In this document: positions 30,045 to 40,944 of the stretch, piece after piece | Layout of the letters: every line of letters begins with the position of its first letter | Numbering within the stretch: the first letter of the stretch is position 1 | Assembly (NCBI RefSeq): GCF_039532215.1 | Contig: NZ_BAAARN010000005.1 | Location: 62,001-126,000, forward strand | Origin: Pedococcus aerophilus | GTDB taxonomy: Bacteria > Actinomycetota > Actinomycetes > Actinomycetales > Dermatophilaceae | Direction: 5' to 3' | DNA: 64,000 nt | Position numbers and translations under genes: made by a program | Notes under the pieces: model-generated | Told to the model about the DNA's origin: nothing | Seen by the model: the letters and a program-made list of their open reading frames with translations, nothing else | The model's database searches: none

Positions 30045-30722
30045 CTAGCTGCGGGGAACGCGCACCGTCTCGAGGTGTCCGTCATCGAGACGGATCTCCC
30101 CGTCGGCCTGCGCCGCGGCCTCGGGGTCGTGGGTCGCCATGACGACGATGGCCCCGCGCTGCGCCTCCGCCCGGAGCAGGGCGAGGACCTTCTCGCGGTT
30201 GTCGTGGTCGAGCTCGGAGGTGGGTTCGTCCGCCAGCAGGACCCGGCCGCGCAGCGCCAGCCCACGCGCCACGGCGACGCGCTGCTGCTGGCCACCGCTC
30301 AGCTCCTCCGCGAGGTGGCTGCCCGACTCCTCGAGCCCCACGGACGCCAGGGCCTCCTGCACCCTGTGCCGCGCCTCCTGGGCAGGGATGCCGCGGGCCA
30401 GCAGCGGGAGCTCGAGGTTCTCCTGGGCGGTGAGCAGCACCGCGAGCGCGCTGCCCTGGGGGATCACCTCGATGCCGAGACCGGCACCCTGCGACCGGTC
30501 GGTGACGAGGTCGTCCCCGAGCCGCACCGCACCCTCGGCCGTCACCGCACCGGCGATCGCCCACAGCAGCGAGGACTTGCCGGCCCCGCTGTGGCCCGTG
30601 ACCGCGATGAACTCGCCCGCGTAGGCGTCGAACGACGCGGCGTCGACCGCCACGGTGTCGCCGTACCGGACGGTGACGGCGTCGATCACCAGCGGCGGCG
30701 TCTCGAGGTCGTCGTCAGCCAT
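30045..30722 (-). CDS. ABC transporter ATP-binding protein (canonical site)
   Basis: The 225-residue LolD/MacB-like ATPase has Walker A GHSGAGKSSLL, Q-loop QGSALAVLLTAQENL, signature ELSGGQQQRVAVARGLA, Walker B VLLADEPTSELD and switch His in VMATHDPEA. It is ATG-started with an 8-base overlap with the partner ATPase. It should energise the large FtsX-like permease encoded upstream in the operon, for export or extraction of an envelope substrate. Confidence 0.92.
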   Translation of the reverse strand: MADDDLETPPLVIDAVTVRYGDTVAVDAASFDAYAGEFIAVTGHSGAGKSSLLWAIAGAVTAEGAVRLGDDLVTDRSQGAGLGIEVIPQGSALAVLLTAQENLELPLLARGIPAQEARHRVQEALASVGLEESGSHLAEELSGGQQQRVAVARGLALRGRVLLADEPTSELDHDNREKVLALLRAEAQRGAIVVMATHDPEAAAQADGEIRLDDGHLETVRVPRS

Positions 30723-31557
30723 CGGTCGGGCCTCCGTCCTGGGGGATCAGGGTCCAGACCCCGTCGACGTGGTGGACCCGGACGAGCGCGCCGGGAGGGA
30801 ACGCGTCGACCGCCGCGGCCGGCAGCGGCAGGGACCCGTCCGCCGACACCACGGCATACTCCTCACCCGCTCGGCCCTCGCTCCCGACCCGGCCGTCACG
30901 GATGGTGACGGTGCGCGGCAGGCGCGCAGCGACATCGGGGTCGTGGGTGACGACGACGATCGTGGTCCCCCACTCCTGGTTGACCCGGTGCAGGGCATCG
31001 AGCACGACGTCGCGCGAGGTGTGGTGCAGCTGGCTGGTCGGCTCGTCGCCGAGGAGCAGGCCGGGACGGCTGGCCAGCGACACCGCGAGGGCGGCGAGCT
31101 GGAGCTGGCCGGGCGGCAGCGAGTCGAGCGGAGCTGTCGCGGCGCCGTCGAGCCCGACGAGCTCGAGCACCTCGCCGGCTGACGGGACCGCGCGCCCCGC
31201 CTTCCTCGCGGAGCGTTGGGCGAACTCGACGTTCTGGCGGGCTGTGAGGTAGGGCAACAGGTTTCGCACGGCGCCCTGGAGGATGATGCCGACATCGGCC
31301 GCCCGGAAGCGGTCGAGCTCCGGCTCGGTCATCGTGGACAGCTCGTGCTCCCCCACCCGCACCCGCCCCGCACTCGGACGCATCAGCCCGCCGAAGAGGG
31401 TGAGCAGCGTGGACTTGCCGGCCCCGGACGGACCGAGCAGGCCGACGACCTCGCCGGGGTCGACGACGAGGTCGACGCCGGACAGCGCGGCGACGTCGTG
31501 GCCCTCGGCGCGGTAGATGTGCACGAGTCCGCGGGTGCTGACCCCGAGCCCGTTCAC
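30715..31557 (-). CDS. ABC transporter ATP-binding protein with degenerate signature
   Basis: The 280-residue ATPase has Walker A GPSGAGKSTLL and switch THDPDV intact, but the signature reads SLPPGQLQLAALAVSLA instead of LSGGQ, and the D-loop reads EPTSQLHH instead of SALD. The Q-loop Gln is present (ILQGAVRNLLPYL). About 45 extra C-terminal residues follow the ATPase core. Paired with the canonical ATPase next to it, this suggests an asymmetric heterodimer with one weak site. The GTG start overlaps the permease stop (GTGA). Confidence 0.88.
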   Translation of the reverse strand: MNGLGVSTRGLVHIYRAEGHDVAALSGVDLVVDPGEVVGLLGPSGAGKSTLLTLFGGLMRPSAGRVRVGEHELSTMTEPELDRFRAADVGIILQGAVRNLLPYLTARQNVEFAQRSARKAGRAVPSAGEVLELVGLDGAATAPLDSLPPGQLQLAALAVSLASRPGLLLGDEPTSQLHHTSRDVVLDALHRVNQEWGTTIVVVTHDPDVAARLPRTVTIRDGRVGSEGRAGEEYAVVSADGSLPLPAAAVDAFPPGALVRVHHVDGVWTLIPQDGGPTDG

Positions 31558-34500
31558 AGCGACTCCCTGATGCGTCGCAGGGCGATCCGCCGACCGCACC
31601 CGACTGCGGCAGCCGCCCCGACGGGCAGCAGGACCAGGAGGCAGGCGAGCGTGGCGAGCAGCACCGCCGGCACCGACGGCGTGATCTGGACCGCGGGGAC
31701 GGGGGTGCCCGGGTCGTCGAACAGCGGCAGCAGCGGCATCGCCACGAGTGCGGAGACCGCACCGCAGACGGTGCCCACGGCGGTGCCGACCCCGACGAGC
31801 AGGGCCTGTTCGCGCACGAGGGCGCGGCGCAGCACGGGCAGTCGCACCCCGGCCATGTGCAGGGCCGCCAGGTCGCGAGCCACGACGCGCCAACCCGTCA
31901 CGGTCATGACGATGACGACCAGCGCCGCGAGGACGAGCGCCATGAGACCGGTGAAGACGGCCAACCGCACGCCCCACCCGGACCCCGAGGTGTCGAGGCG
32001 CTTCTTGGCGGCGTCGTAGGTGTTGGTCCGCAGCACGCCGATCCCGTTGTCCCGCAGACCTGCTCGGACCTCGTCGACCTGCCCGGAGTCCCGGAGCCAC
32101 ACGGAGAGCGTGCCGCCGGAGGTCAGCGTGCCACCGAGGCGCGTCAGGGTGGAGTAGTCCACCATCACCCCTCGGGCGCCGACGACCGGAAGGGCCGCGG
32201 GGCGCTGCGCTGAGGCCACCGTCAACGGTGCACCCGTGAGGCTGGACGCGGTGAACGAGCCCGGGGTCCCCCCGGGAGGCACGACTCCGGCCAGGAGGCC
32301 GGGCACCGTGGCGGGGACGTCGCCATACGTGCGACCGACGGCGACCCCGCTGCTGCTGAGGCGGAACTGCATCGTGTCGGCCGCCGGGCTGGTGAGGTCG
32401 AGGGCGTCGGTGGTGCCGCTGGAGACGGGGACGAACGGGTTCCAGCTGCCTGGGTCGGAGATGCCCACGGACGTGCCGTCGACACCGAGCCCGCTCACGG
32501 TGACCGTGCCGGACACCGACTTCGACGCGCGGTCGGTGGGCCGGAAGTCGATGCCGGCCAGGCGACAGGTGTCCGGGCACAGCAACGGGGTCGACAGGAC
32601 CCGGCTCCCGGAGCCGTTGGCGGGGAACGTCGTCACCTGCCGCACCAGGGCGGTGCCGTCCGGACCCGTCACCAGAAGCCGCATCTCGACCGGCGCGAGG
32701 TCGGCGGCCGGCGAGGGGCCGGCGAGGCTGTCGGACTGCGACGAGAGCTGCCAGGTCACCTTGCCGGTGATCTGCTGCCCCTCGAGGACGACGGTGCCGA
32801 CCGGGGGTGGCTTCAGCGCGGACAGGCGCAGCTCCTGCCCTGCCGGGACGTAGGCCACGGAGGCGAAGTGCTCGGCGTCCACGGCGATGGTCGGGGTGGA
32901 CCCGGCTGCCGTCTGCCGGATGACGGCCACCGGGGTGACGCGGTCACCGGTCGGGTCGATCGAGCGAGCGGCCTTCGCCAGGGTCGTGGGGTTGACGCTG
33001 TCCGTCTCGAGGACCACCGGGGCGCCGGTCTGGAGCTCGGCCCGGGAGGTCCAGTTGCGGTTGGCGACGACGACGGCGTTCGCCGCGAACACGGTGAGCG
33101 CGACGGCCACGCTCACCACCGTGACGACCTTGCGCATCGCCGGTCGGCGCTGGAGCCCGAACGCGGTGAGCGCAGGGCCGATCTGCCCCCGGGACAGGTT
33201 CGCCCGGCCCGTCGCCCGGGCGACCGGCACCGCGAGGCGGGAGACGACGAGCCCTCCCGCCAGGGCCACGAGCGTCGGGGTGAGCAGGGCGAGCGGACCG
33301 GTGAGGGTCCGTGTCGCCAGCCCGACGATCCCGAACACCGCGAGCGCCACCGCGAGGATGTCGACCACGGCGAACGCGCCGGCCCGACCGGGTGACACCC
33401 GCCGCAGGAGGGCCGAGATCGCCTGCCGTTGCAGGGGACGCACGGCCACGACGATGGCCACGGCGCAGACGAGTGCGGCGAGGCCGACGGCCACGAGTGC
33501 AAGCACCGGGACCTCGAAGGGCACACCGGGAGCCAGCAGCGTCCGCCGCACCGCCTCCGACAGCAGGACCGCGAGCCCGAACCCCAGGGGCAGCCCCATC
33601 GCCACGGTGAGTCCCAGCTCGGCCATGACCAGTCGCCCGGCGCCCTCCCGGCTGCGTCCTCGCAGTCGGGCGAGGGCGGCCTCGGGGCGGCGCTGCTCGA
33701 CCGCGGCCTGCGCCACGAGGAGCAGGATCGCCCCGGCGAGCAGCGCCAGCTGGGCCATGAGGAGGGGGACGATGACCCGCAGCTGCTTCTGGCCACCCGA
33801 CACCGCCTGGATGACGAGGGGCAGCTCGCTCTCGACGAGCAGGCCACCTTGGCTGGTCGTGCTGGCCTTCGCGCCGATCACGCCGATGACCTCGTCGAGG
33901 TTGTCGACGGACAGCAGCTCGCGGCGCAGCGGGAAGCTCAGCGTGGACGTCACCTGCCCCCAGGCCGCGTCGAAGGTGTCCTCGGTGGTGACGAAGTCGT
34001 CGATCGCCGGGACGGGCTCGGTGCCGACGACCACGAGGGTGCCGGACTTGCCGTCGAGCGTGGTGCGCAGCCAGTAGGACGCGTCGGGTTCCACCTCGTA
34101 GGCGCCGACGACCTCGAGCGTGGCCTGCACGTCCGGTGGCCGGGGGTAGACGTTGCTGTCCGGCCCCGGGACGGGCGTGGTGAACTCCTGCCCGAGCTGC
34201 CAGCTCCAGGCCTTCTGGTCCTTGGCCGAGACGAGGACCTCCCCGGCGGCCGTCGGGCAGCGGCCGGTGGTGAGGGTGAGGTGCGCGCACACGTCGCTGC
34301 GGGAGACCATCCGCCCCGGCGACGGCTTGAGGCCGGTCCGCGGCACGATGTCGACCAGGTCCGACATCTGGCCGATCGGCGCCGAGTAGAGCGCCTTGAC
34401 CTGCGCGGGGACCGAGGAGGAGAGGTCTGCCGGACGCAGCTCGGGGTTCACCGGCGACCTTCCCCCGCGCGCGACGAGCGCGGTGTCGGCAACCGGGGCC

Positions 34501-34640
34501 CCGTCCACGGCGGACCTCAGGAGGGACTGCTCGAGGGAGCGTTCGTAGAGGGGCGCGAAGACCGCACAGGCCGTGACCAGGGTCGAGAGCAGGACGAGCA
34601 CGATCGCCTGCGCGCGGCGGTAGCGGATGGCTGCCCACAC
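31554..34640 (-). CDS. Large FtsX/MacB-type ABC permease
   Basis: The 1028-residue protein has one N-terminal membrane helix (about 10-30), a roughly 250-residue outer domain, and several central membrane helices (about 285-310, 340-400, 420-470 and 500-525). A second outer domain of about 330 residues follows, and a C-terminal FtsX domain (about 880-1015, with WRVVARDLAALHMAGVR). This is the duplicated architecture of actinobacterial FtsX-like exporters. First gene of a four-gene operon (permease, two ATPases, MarR). GTG 34640 has GGGGAGG about 10 bases upstream. Substrate unknown. Confidence 0.88.
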   Translation of the reverse strand: MWAAIRYRRAQAIVLVLLSTLVTACAVFAPLYERSLEQSLLRSAVDGAPVADTALVARGGRSPVNPELRPADLSSSVPAQVKALYSAPIGQMSDLVDIVPRTGLKPSPGRMVSRSDVCAHLTLTTGRCPTAAGEVLVSAKDQKAWSWQLGQEFTTPVPGPDSNVYPRPPDVQATLEVVGAYEVEPDASYWLRTTLDGKSGTLVVVGTEPVPAIDDFVTTEDTFDAAWGQVTSTLSFPLRRELLSVDNLDEVIGVIGAKASTTSQGGLLVESELPLVIQAVSGGQKQLRVIVPLLMAQLALLAGAILLLVAQAAVEQRRPEAALARLRGRSREGAGRLVMAELGLTVAMGLPLGFGLAVLLSEAVRRTLLAPGVPFEVPVLALVAVGLAALVCAVAIVVAVRPLQRQAISALLRRVSPGRAGAFAVVDILAVALAVFGIVGLATRTLTGPLALLTPTLVALAGGLVVSRLAVPVARATGRANLSRGQIGPALTAFGLQRRPAMRKVVTVVSVAVALTVFAANAVVVANRNWTSRAELQTGAPVVLETDSVNPTTLAKAARSIDPTGDRVTPVAVIRQTAAGSTPTIAVDAEHFASVAYVPAGQELRLSALKPPPVGTVVLEGQQITGKVTWQLSSQSDSLAGPSPAADLAPVEMRLLVTGPDGTALVRQVTTFPANGSGSRVLSTPLLCPDTCRLAGIDFRPTDRASKSVSGTVTVSGLGVDGTSVGISDPGSWNPFVPVSSGTTDALDLTSPAADTMQFRLSSSGVAVGRTYGDVPATVPGLLAGVVPPGGTPGSFTASSLTGAPLTVASAQRPAALPVVGARGVMVDYSTLTRLGGTLTSGGTLSVWLRDSGQVDEVRAGLRDNGIGVLRTNTYDAAKKRLDTSGSGWGVRLAVFTGLMALVLAALVVIVMTVTGWRVVARDLAALHMAGVRLPVLRRALVREQALLVGVGTAVGTVCGAVSALVAMPLLPLFDDPGTPVPAVQITPSVPAVLLATLACLLVLLPVGAAAAVGCGRRIALRRIRESL

Positions 34641-34793
34641 GACCGATCGCCTCCCCTGCTGCGCTGCTGGTTCGTCCTGGTGGTCACCGGACGCCGGCTC
34701 ATCCCCGACGCCCGGACCGACCCTAGGGCGAGAACGTGCGGCTGGAGAGCACGTTCCGGCAACGATTCACGGTGTCAGCACCGCAGGCAGGAA

Positions 34794-35114
34794 CTACTCC
34801 TGTGCTTGTTCCTGCGCATCGATGGCCGCCTCGAGGCGGTCGAGCTTGCCGGTCAGCTCGCCGGTGAACCCCTCGCGGATGTCGGCCTTGAGGACGAGCG
34901 AGACGCGCGGCCCGTAGGCGGCGACGGCGTCGACCGCGCCCTTGACGACGGCCAGGCACTCGTCCCACTCCCCCTCGATGGTCGTGAACATCGAGTCGGT
35001 GCGGTGCGGCAGGCCGGAGGCGCGGACGACGGCGACCGCCGCAGCGACCGCCTCACTCACCGAACCTGTGGAGTCTGCGGCGACGGACGGGGCGACGGAG
35101 AAGGCAACGAGCAT
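34794..35114 (-). CDS. Thiamine-binding (MTH1187/DUF77) family protein
   Basis: The 106-residue protein MLVAFSVAPSVAADSTGSVSEAV has the ferredoxin-like fold pattern of the MTH1187/YkoF-type thiamine-binding family, with the internal HRTDSMFTTIEGEWDECLAVV. The last 30 residues form a Gln/Glu-rich helix. ATG 35114 is preferred over an upstream ATG because it starts the first beta strand. A TACGGT box ends six bases before it. Exact ligand unproven. Confidence 0.75.
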   Translation of the reverse strand: MLVAFSVAPSVAADSTGSVSEAVAAAVAVVRASGLPHRTDSMFTTIEGEWDECLAVVKGAVDAVAAYGPRVSLVLKADIREGFTGELTGKLDRLEAAIDAQEQAQE

Positions 35115-35123
35115 GCGTCCACC

Positions 35124-35136
35124 GTATGCCGCGTGG
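35124..35136 (+). repeat. Dispersed 13-mer GTATGCCGCGTGG (intergenic copy)
   Basis: Exact copy of the word at 24322, here in the 60-base gap upstream of the thiamine-binding protein gene, overlapping that gene's putative -10 on the other strand. Confidence 0.55.
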
Positions 35137-35174
35137 CTGCGTCCGCCGCGGCCCCACCCCACGAGGGGCCCGGG

Positions 35175-36245
35175 TCAGTCGACGTGGCGCTGGTAGGCCA
35201 GCAGGGCCTCGACCCTGACGAAGCCGAGCTCCTCGTTGACCCCGACCATGTGGGCGTTCTGCTCGGCGTTGCACGTCTGAACCCGCTTCGCCTCGGGCGC
35301 CACCCGCGCCAGCTCCTGCAGACCGCGCACCTTGACCGCCATGCCCAGCCGGTGGCCGCGGTGCTCACGGCGCACGAGGGTGCCCCACTGCATGACCTCG
35401 TCCGGGTCGTCGCGAGACAGGACGAGGTCGTTGTAGGCGACCACCTCGCCCGCCGGGCCGATCGCGACGGTGTGGATCATCGTCCGCCCCTGCTCCGCCA
35501 TGCGGTCGAGCTCCTCCTGGTAGGTCTCCGGGCTGAGGGACTCGGGCTCGAACTCGACGTCACCGGTGGGGGCGTCGACGGCGAGCTGGTTCCAGCAGTC
35601 GCAGTACGACTGGCGCAGCTCCTGCGGCAGCCTCTTGACGTAGGACTCCACGCGGTAGTCCACGTGCCGGGAGGCGGCGCCTGCGGCCAGCTCCTCCAGC
35701 CGGCTCGCGGCGAGCGGCAGCTCGAGGATGCGACGGATCTCGGTGTTGGCGTGCGCGAACCCGTGCTTCGCGGCGAACCGGACGTGGGGATGGTCCTCAC
35801 CCGCGTCGTCCGGCACGTGGCTCTCCACCAGGACCGTCGACCTGCCCTCCTCACGGGTGCGCTCGACGAGCTGCTCGACCAGCGCCCCACCGGCACCGCG
35901 GCGGCGCAGGCGCGGGTGGACGTCGACCTCGCCCCACGTGAAACGGGTGTTGTCGAGCAGCGGGAACCACTGGAGGGCGAGTCCGGCGACCTCGCCGTCG
36001 ACGAGGGCGACCCACGGCTCGAGTCGCTCCATGGTGCTCGGCGCCCGCAGGTCCACGACGAGCTCGCGCAGCGACATCCGCTTGGCCCACGGACGCCCGT
36101 GGTTGCGCGACGCCGTCATGGCGACGTGCGCTGCAGCGACCTCGGCGTCGTCCTCCACGGCCAGGGCGCGCACGACGACCTCGCCCCGGCGTCCCGCCGG
36201 GTCGGCGGTCGTGCTCGTGGGGTGCGCGGTGCTCGGTGCGGTCAT
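35175..36245 (-). CDS. Protein with two GNAT acetyltransferase domains
   Basis: The 356-residue protein has two GNAT halves: the N-terminal one with FTWGEVDVHPRLRRRGAGGALVEQL (the acetyl-CoA loop R-R-R-G-A-G-G) and a C-terminal one with WGTLVRREHRGHRLGMAVK (second acetyl-CoA loop) and NAHMVGVNEELGF. The two-domain form is common in actinobacteria and includes mycothiol synthase relatives, but substrate residues cannot be matched here. ATG 36245 (MTAPSTAHP) starts after a Thr/Ser-rich tail. It lies 58 bases after the next GNAT gene. Confidence 0.85.
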   Translation of the reverse strand: MTAPSTAHPTSTTADPAGRRGEVVVRALAVEDDAEVAAAHVAMTASRNHGRPWAKRMSLRELVVDLRAPSTMERLEPWVALVDGEVAGLALQWFPLLDNTRFTWGEVDVHPRLRRRGAGGALVEQLVERTREEGRSTVLVESHVPDDAGEDHPHVRFAAKHGFAHANTEIRRILELPLAASRLEELAAGAASRHVDYRVESYVKRLPQELRQSYCDCWNQLAVDAPTGDVEFEPESLSPETYQEELDRMAEQGRTMIHTVAIGPAGEVVAYNDLVLSRDDPDEVMQWGTLVRREHRGHRLGMAVKVRGLQELARVAPEAKRVQTCNAEQNAHMVGVNEELGFVRVEALLAYQRHVD

Positions 36246-36303
36246 GGCACGAGTGTCTGCCCACGGCGGCCGACGCCACAACGGGTTTATGCGTCCAGCA
36301 GGG

Positions 36304-36927
36304 TCAGGTGGCCGACGGTCCCGGGGGTGCGGTCTCCGGGTGGCCTCGGTGCCTGCGCCACTCGTCCTCGAGGACGGCCATGAGCACGGAGTCGACCCAC
36401 CGACCGTCGAACCGCAGCGCGTCCCGCCGGGTCCCTTCGACGACGAAGCCCACCTTCTCGTAGGCGCGTCGCGCGCGCGGGTTGAAGCTGAACACCTCGA
36501 GCGACACCCGGTGCAGGCCCAGCCGGTCGAACGCATGGGCCAGGACGAGCCGGGTGGCCTCGGTCCCGAGGCCCCGGTCACGACCGGGTGGTCCCAGGAG
36601 GATCCGGAAGTTGGCACTGGCGTCGTCCTGCTCCCACTCGTTGAGCACGACCTCCCCGACGCACCTCCCCGTGGCCCGGTCGACGACCGCGAGGTCGAGG
36701 CGGTCGGTCTGCTGGTTGCGCGTGGAGTACCAGTCACGCAGCACGTCGGGGTCCGGTGGCTCGGCGGCGTCGGCGCTCGAGTGGAAGGAGCCGGTGAGGC
36801 GGCCGACCTCCGGGTCGCCGACGGCCTCCGCCAGCGCTGCCAGGTCACCGTCCTCGAACGGGCGCAGCACGACCTTCTCGCCGGTCAGGATCGGCTTCTG
36901 CGCGAAGGTGGCTGCACGGTCTGCCAC
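36304..36927 (-). CDS. RimJ/RimL-type GNAT N-acetyltransferase
   Basis: The 207-residue GNAT protein has EKVVLRPFEDGDLAAL at the N-terminus, the acetyl-CoA loop PPGRDRGLGTEATRLVLAHAF, and LHRVSLEVFSFNPRARRAYEKVGF, the usual RimJ/L motif. Substrates could be ribosomal protein N-termini or small amines; nothing specifies which. The GTG start at 36927 is three bases after the DUF4265 stop, so it belongs to the kinase/flavoprotein operon. Confidence 0.85.
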   Translation of the reverse strand: MADRAATFAQKPILTGEKVVLRPFEDGDLAALAEAVGDPEVGRLTGSFHSSADAAEPPDPDVLRDWYSTRNQQTDRLDLAVVDRATGRCVGEVVLNEWEQDDASANFRILLGPPGRDRGLGTEATRLVLAHAFDRLGLHRVSLEVFSFNPRARRAYEKVGFVVEGTRRDALRFDGRWVDSVLMAVLEDEWRRHRGHPETAPPGPSAT

Positions 36928-36930
36928 GGT

Positions 36931-37395
36931 TCAGCCCGGCTCGACGCCGAGGTCGAAGTCCCAGCGCCCGTCCTCGCGTCCGGCGGCGAGGAGGGCGAGG
37001 AGCGACGGCGCATCCACCTCGGGCGGCACGTCGGCGGCCACCAGCCCGAAGCTCGTCTCGTGCGCCCGACAGCCCAGTCGCGCCAAGGCCTCGACGACCA
37101 CGTCGAACGACGTCTCACCGAGGGGGACGACCCGCACGACACCATGGCCGGACTCGAGCAGCACGTCGGTCACCCACCACTGGCCGTCCTCGACCTCGAC
37201 GACCGAGACGATGTCCTCGACGGCCAGGCCGCTGGTGAAGACGGGGGTGCCGACGATCGTGCACGCCCCGTCAGGGCGCATCACGGCGTCGAGCTCCTCG
37301 GCCTCGTACGGCGGGTAGCCGTCCTCGTCCTCCTCCAGGGCGACGAAGACGTGGACGGGGCGGCCGCTGTGGTCCTCGGCCACGGGTCCGGTCAC
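36931..37395 (-). CDS. DUF4265 family protein
   Basis: The 154-residue acidic protein has EEDEDGYPPYEAEELDAV near the start and GLAVEDIVSVVEVEDGQWWV then LLESGHGVVRVV, the pattern of DUF4265 proteins, which are small and of unknown function. The GTG start at 37395 overlaps the upstream flavoprotein stop (GTGA). Position suggests it acts with the flavoprotein or Ser/Thr kinase, but no biochemical role is known. Confidence 0.72.
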   Translation of the reverse strand: MTGPVAEDHSGRPVHVFVALEEDEDGYPPYEAEELDAVMRPDGACTIVGTPVFTSGLAVEDIVSVVEVEDGQWWVTDVLLESGHGVVRVVPLGETSFDVVVEALARLGCRAHETSFGLVAADVPPEVDAPSLLALLAAGREDGRWDFDLGVEPG

Positions 37396-39185
37396 GCGGA
37401 GTCGTCCTCGGTGAGGTGGGCGTGGACCAGGGCGACGGTGGCGGCACCCTCCCCGCTGGCGGAGGCGACCCGCTTCATCGAGCCGGCCCGGACGTCGCCG
37501 GCCGCGAAGATGCCGGGCACGGTCGTCTCGAGGGCCGCCGGCGGCCGCCCGCCGGTCCACAGGTGCTTGGGCACCTCGCGCCCGGTGTAGACGAACCCCC
37601 GCTCGTCGCGGACCACGGAGTCGGGGAGCCAGTCCGCGCAGGGGTCGGCTCCGAGCAGGAGGAAGAGGCCGTCCGCGTCCACGCGGACCGGCCCGTCCTG
37701 ACCGGTCAGCTCCAGCCACTCGAGGTGCCCGTCACCGCCTCCGTCGGTGACCCGGGTCGAGGTCCGCACCGAGATGCGGGACGTCGCGGCGATCTCACGC
37801 ACGAGGTAGTCCGACATCGTCGAGGCGAGGTCGGCCCTGCGGACCAGCAGGGTCACCGATCGGGCGTACCGGGCGAGGTGGACGGCGGCCTGTCCGGCGG
37901 AGTTGCCTCCCCCGACGACGAACACCTCGCGGTCCTCCATCTCCCGCGACGCGCTCGTCGCGGCGCCGTAGTAGACGCCGAGCCCGACGAGCTCCTCGAG
38001 GGCTTCGATCCCCAGTCGGCGGTAGCGCACCCCGGTCGCGACGAGGACCGCTCGCGCCCGTAGCGGCCCGCCCTCGGTCACGACGGTGTGGGCTCCTCCC
38101 GGCTCGGAGGCGGGCACGAGGGACTCGGCCGACAGGCCGGTGTAGATCCGCGCCCCGAACCGGGTGGCCTGGAAGCGCGCCCGCTGCGCGAGCCGCATAC
38201 CGGAGATCCCTCGGGGGAAGCCCAGGTAGTTGCGGATCATCGAGCTGGTGCCGGCCTGTCCGCCGACCGCGTCCTCCTCGAGGACCACGGTGTCGAGCCC
38301 CTCGGACGCGCCGTAGACGGCGGCCGCGAGCCCTGCCGGACCGGAGCCGACGACGACGAGGTCGGCGACGTCGTCGTCGTCGACGACCTGCGGCGAGCCG
38401 TAGACGAGGCGGGCGACCTGGCGGGCGGTGGCGCCCTCGAGGACGGTGCCGACACCGAGCCCGCCGGAGGCCACGACCGGGAAGGCCGGGGCCGCGCCGC
38501 TCTGGACCGAGGGCAGCCCACCCAGGACCGTGCGCCCGACCTCGCTGTCCGGGCGGTGGACGCGGTGCGGGATGCCCATCCGGTCGAGGAAGTCGCGGAT
38601 CCGCGCCACCTCCGCCGAGCTCCCCAGGTCGACGATCTGGACCCCCTCGACCTCGGGGGTGGAGGCGGTCCAGCCCCAGTCCGAGAGGTACTCGGTGACC
38701 GCGGTGTGGAACTCCTCGTCGCGCGGGCCCTGCGGGATGAGCAGGTACGTGTCGATGCGCCCCTGCTGGAGCGCCTCGCGGAGCTTGGGGAGGGAGAGCG
38801 CGAAGTCACCCCGGGCCGTCAGGCAGATGCGTCGGGCCGTCGGGAGCAGGGCGTGCAGCTCGTCCATGAGGGCCAGGCCGCTGTGGTGCTGCCCGACCCC
38901 GAGCCCGTCCCCCTCACCGCCTTCACCGTCCTCGTCACCGCCGTTGTCACCGGGCAGGTGCCAGCCGATCCCGAGCAACGCCACCGGCTGACCCTGCTCG
39001 ATGGCGTCGGCGACGACTTGCCGAGCACCGGAGACACTGTCGGCACAACAGATGTCGTAGTCCCGGGCGTAGCGCGCGAACTCGCTGTCGACGGTCGGCA
39101 GGTGCTCGGGGGCGACGACGAGCACGAGCGCCGGCCGGACGCGCGCAGGCGGCGTCGTGGTCCCGGAGACGGCCGCCGTGGTCAC
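37392..39185 (-). CDS. Thioredoxin-reductase-like FAD/NAD(P)-binding protein with pseudo-receiver domain
   Basis: The 597-residue protein begins with a receiver-like domain (about 17-160; LVLVVAPEHLPTVDSEFARY) interrupted by an acidic Gly/Asp/Glu loop. A short glutaredoxin-like segment follows (VQIVDLGSSAEVARIRDFL, about 178-200). The rest is a thioredoxin-reductase-like flavoprotein with FAD motif VVGSGPAGLAAAVYGA (about 283), NAD(P) motif VFVVGGGNSAGQAAVHLA and PGIFAAGDVRAGSMKRVA. Where the redox CXXC should be, it has YYGAATSASR, so it cannot pass electrons to a disulfide in the usual way. It is immediately downstream of the Ser/Thr kinase with no gap. Confidence 0.82.
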   Translation of the reverse strand: MTTAAVSGTTTPPARVRPALVLVVAPEHLPTVDSEFARYARDYDICCADSVSGARQVVADAIEQGQPVALLGIGWHLPGDNGGDEDGEGGEGDGLGVGQHHSGLALMDELHALLPTARRICLTARGDFALSLPKLREALQQGRIDTYLLIPQGPRDEEFHTAVTEYLSDWGWTASTPEVEGVQIVDLGSSAEVARIRDFLDRMGIPHRVHRPDSEVGRTVLGGLPSVQSGAAPAFPVVASGGLGVGTVLEGATARQVARLVYGSPQVVDDDDVADLVVVGSGPAGLAAAVYGASEGLDTVVLEEDAVGGQAGTSSMIRNYLGFPRGISGMRLAQRARFQATRFGARIYTGLSAESLVPASEPGGAHTVVTEGGPLRARAVLVATGVRYRRLGIEALEELVGLGVYYGAATSASREMEDREVFVVGGGNSAGQAAVHLARYARSVTLLVRRADLASTMSDYLVREIAATSRISVRTSTRVTDGGGDGHLEWLELTGQDGPVRVDADGLFLLLGADPCADWLPDSVVRDERGFVYTGREVPKHLWTGGRPPAALETTVPGIFAAGDVRAGSMKRVASASGEGAATVALVHAHLTEDDSA

Positions 39186-40841
<1,656 letters not shown>

Positions 40842-40944
40842 AGGGATCCTTTCGTCGGGTCGCGGACCACCCTATGACGTGACGCGGGGCCGGGACACTC
40901 CAGCGCCCCGTGGCCCGCCTGCCTGCGGGGAGGTGACGCGGCGA

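Noticed and set aside
30045-30295. Longer start for the MarR gene
   Set aside because: The extra residues are an out-of-frame read of the ABC ATPase gene, Ser/Arg/Pro-rich without structure.
33429-36383. Plus-strand open frame spanning the permease, thiamine-binding and GNAT genes
   Set aside because: It crosses several well-supported minus-strand genes and their gaps, with no domain of its own.
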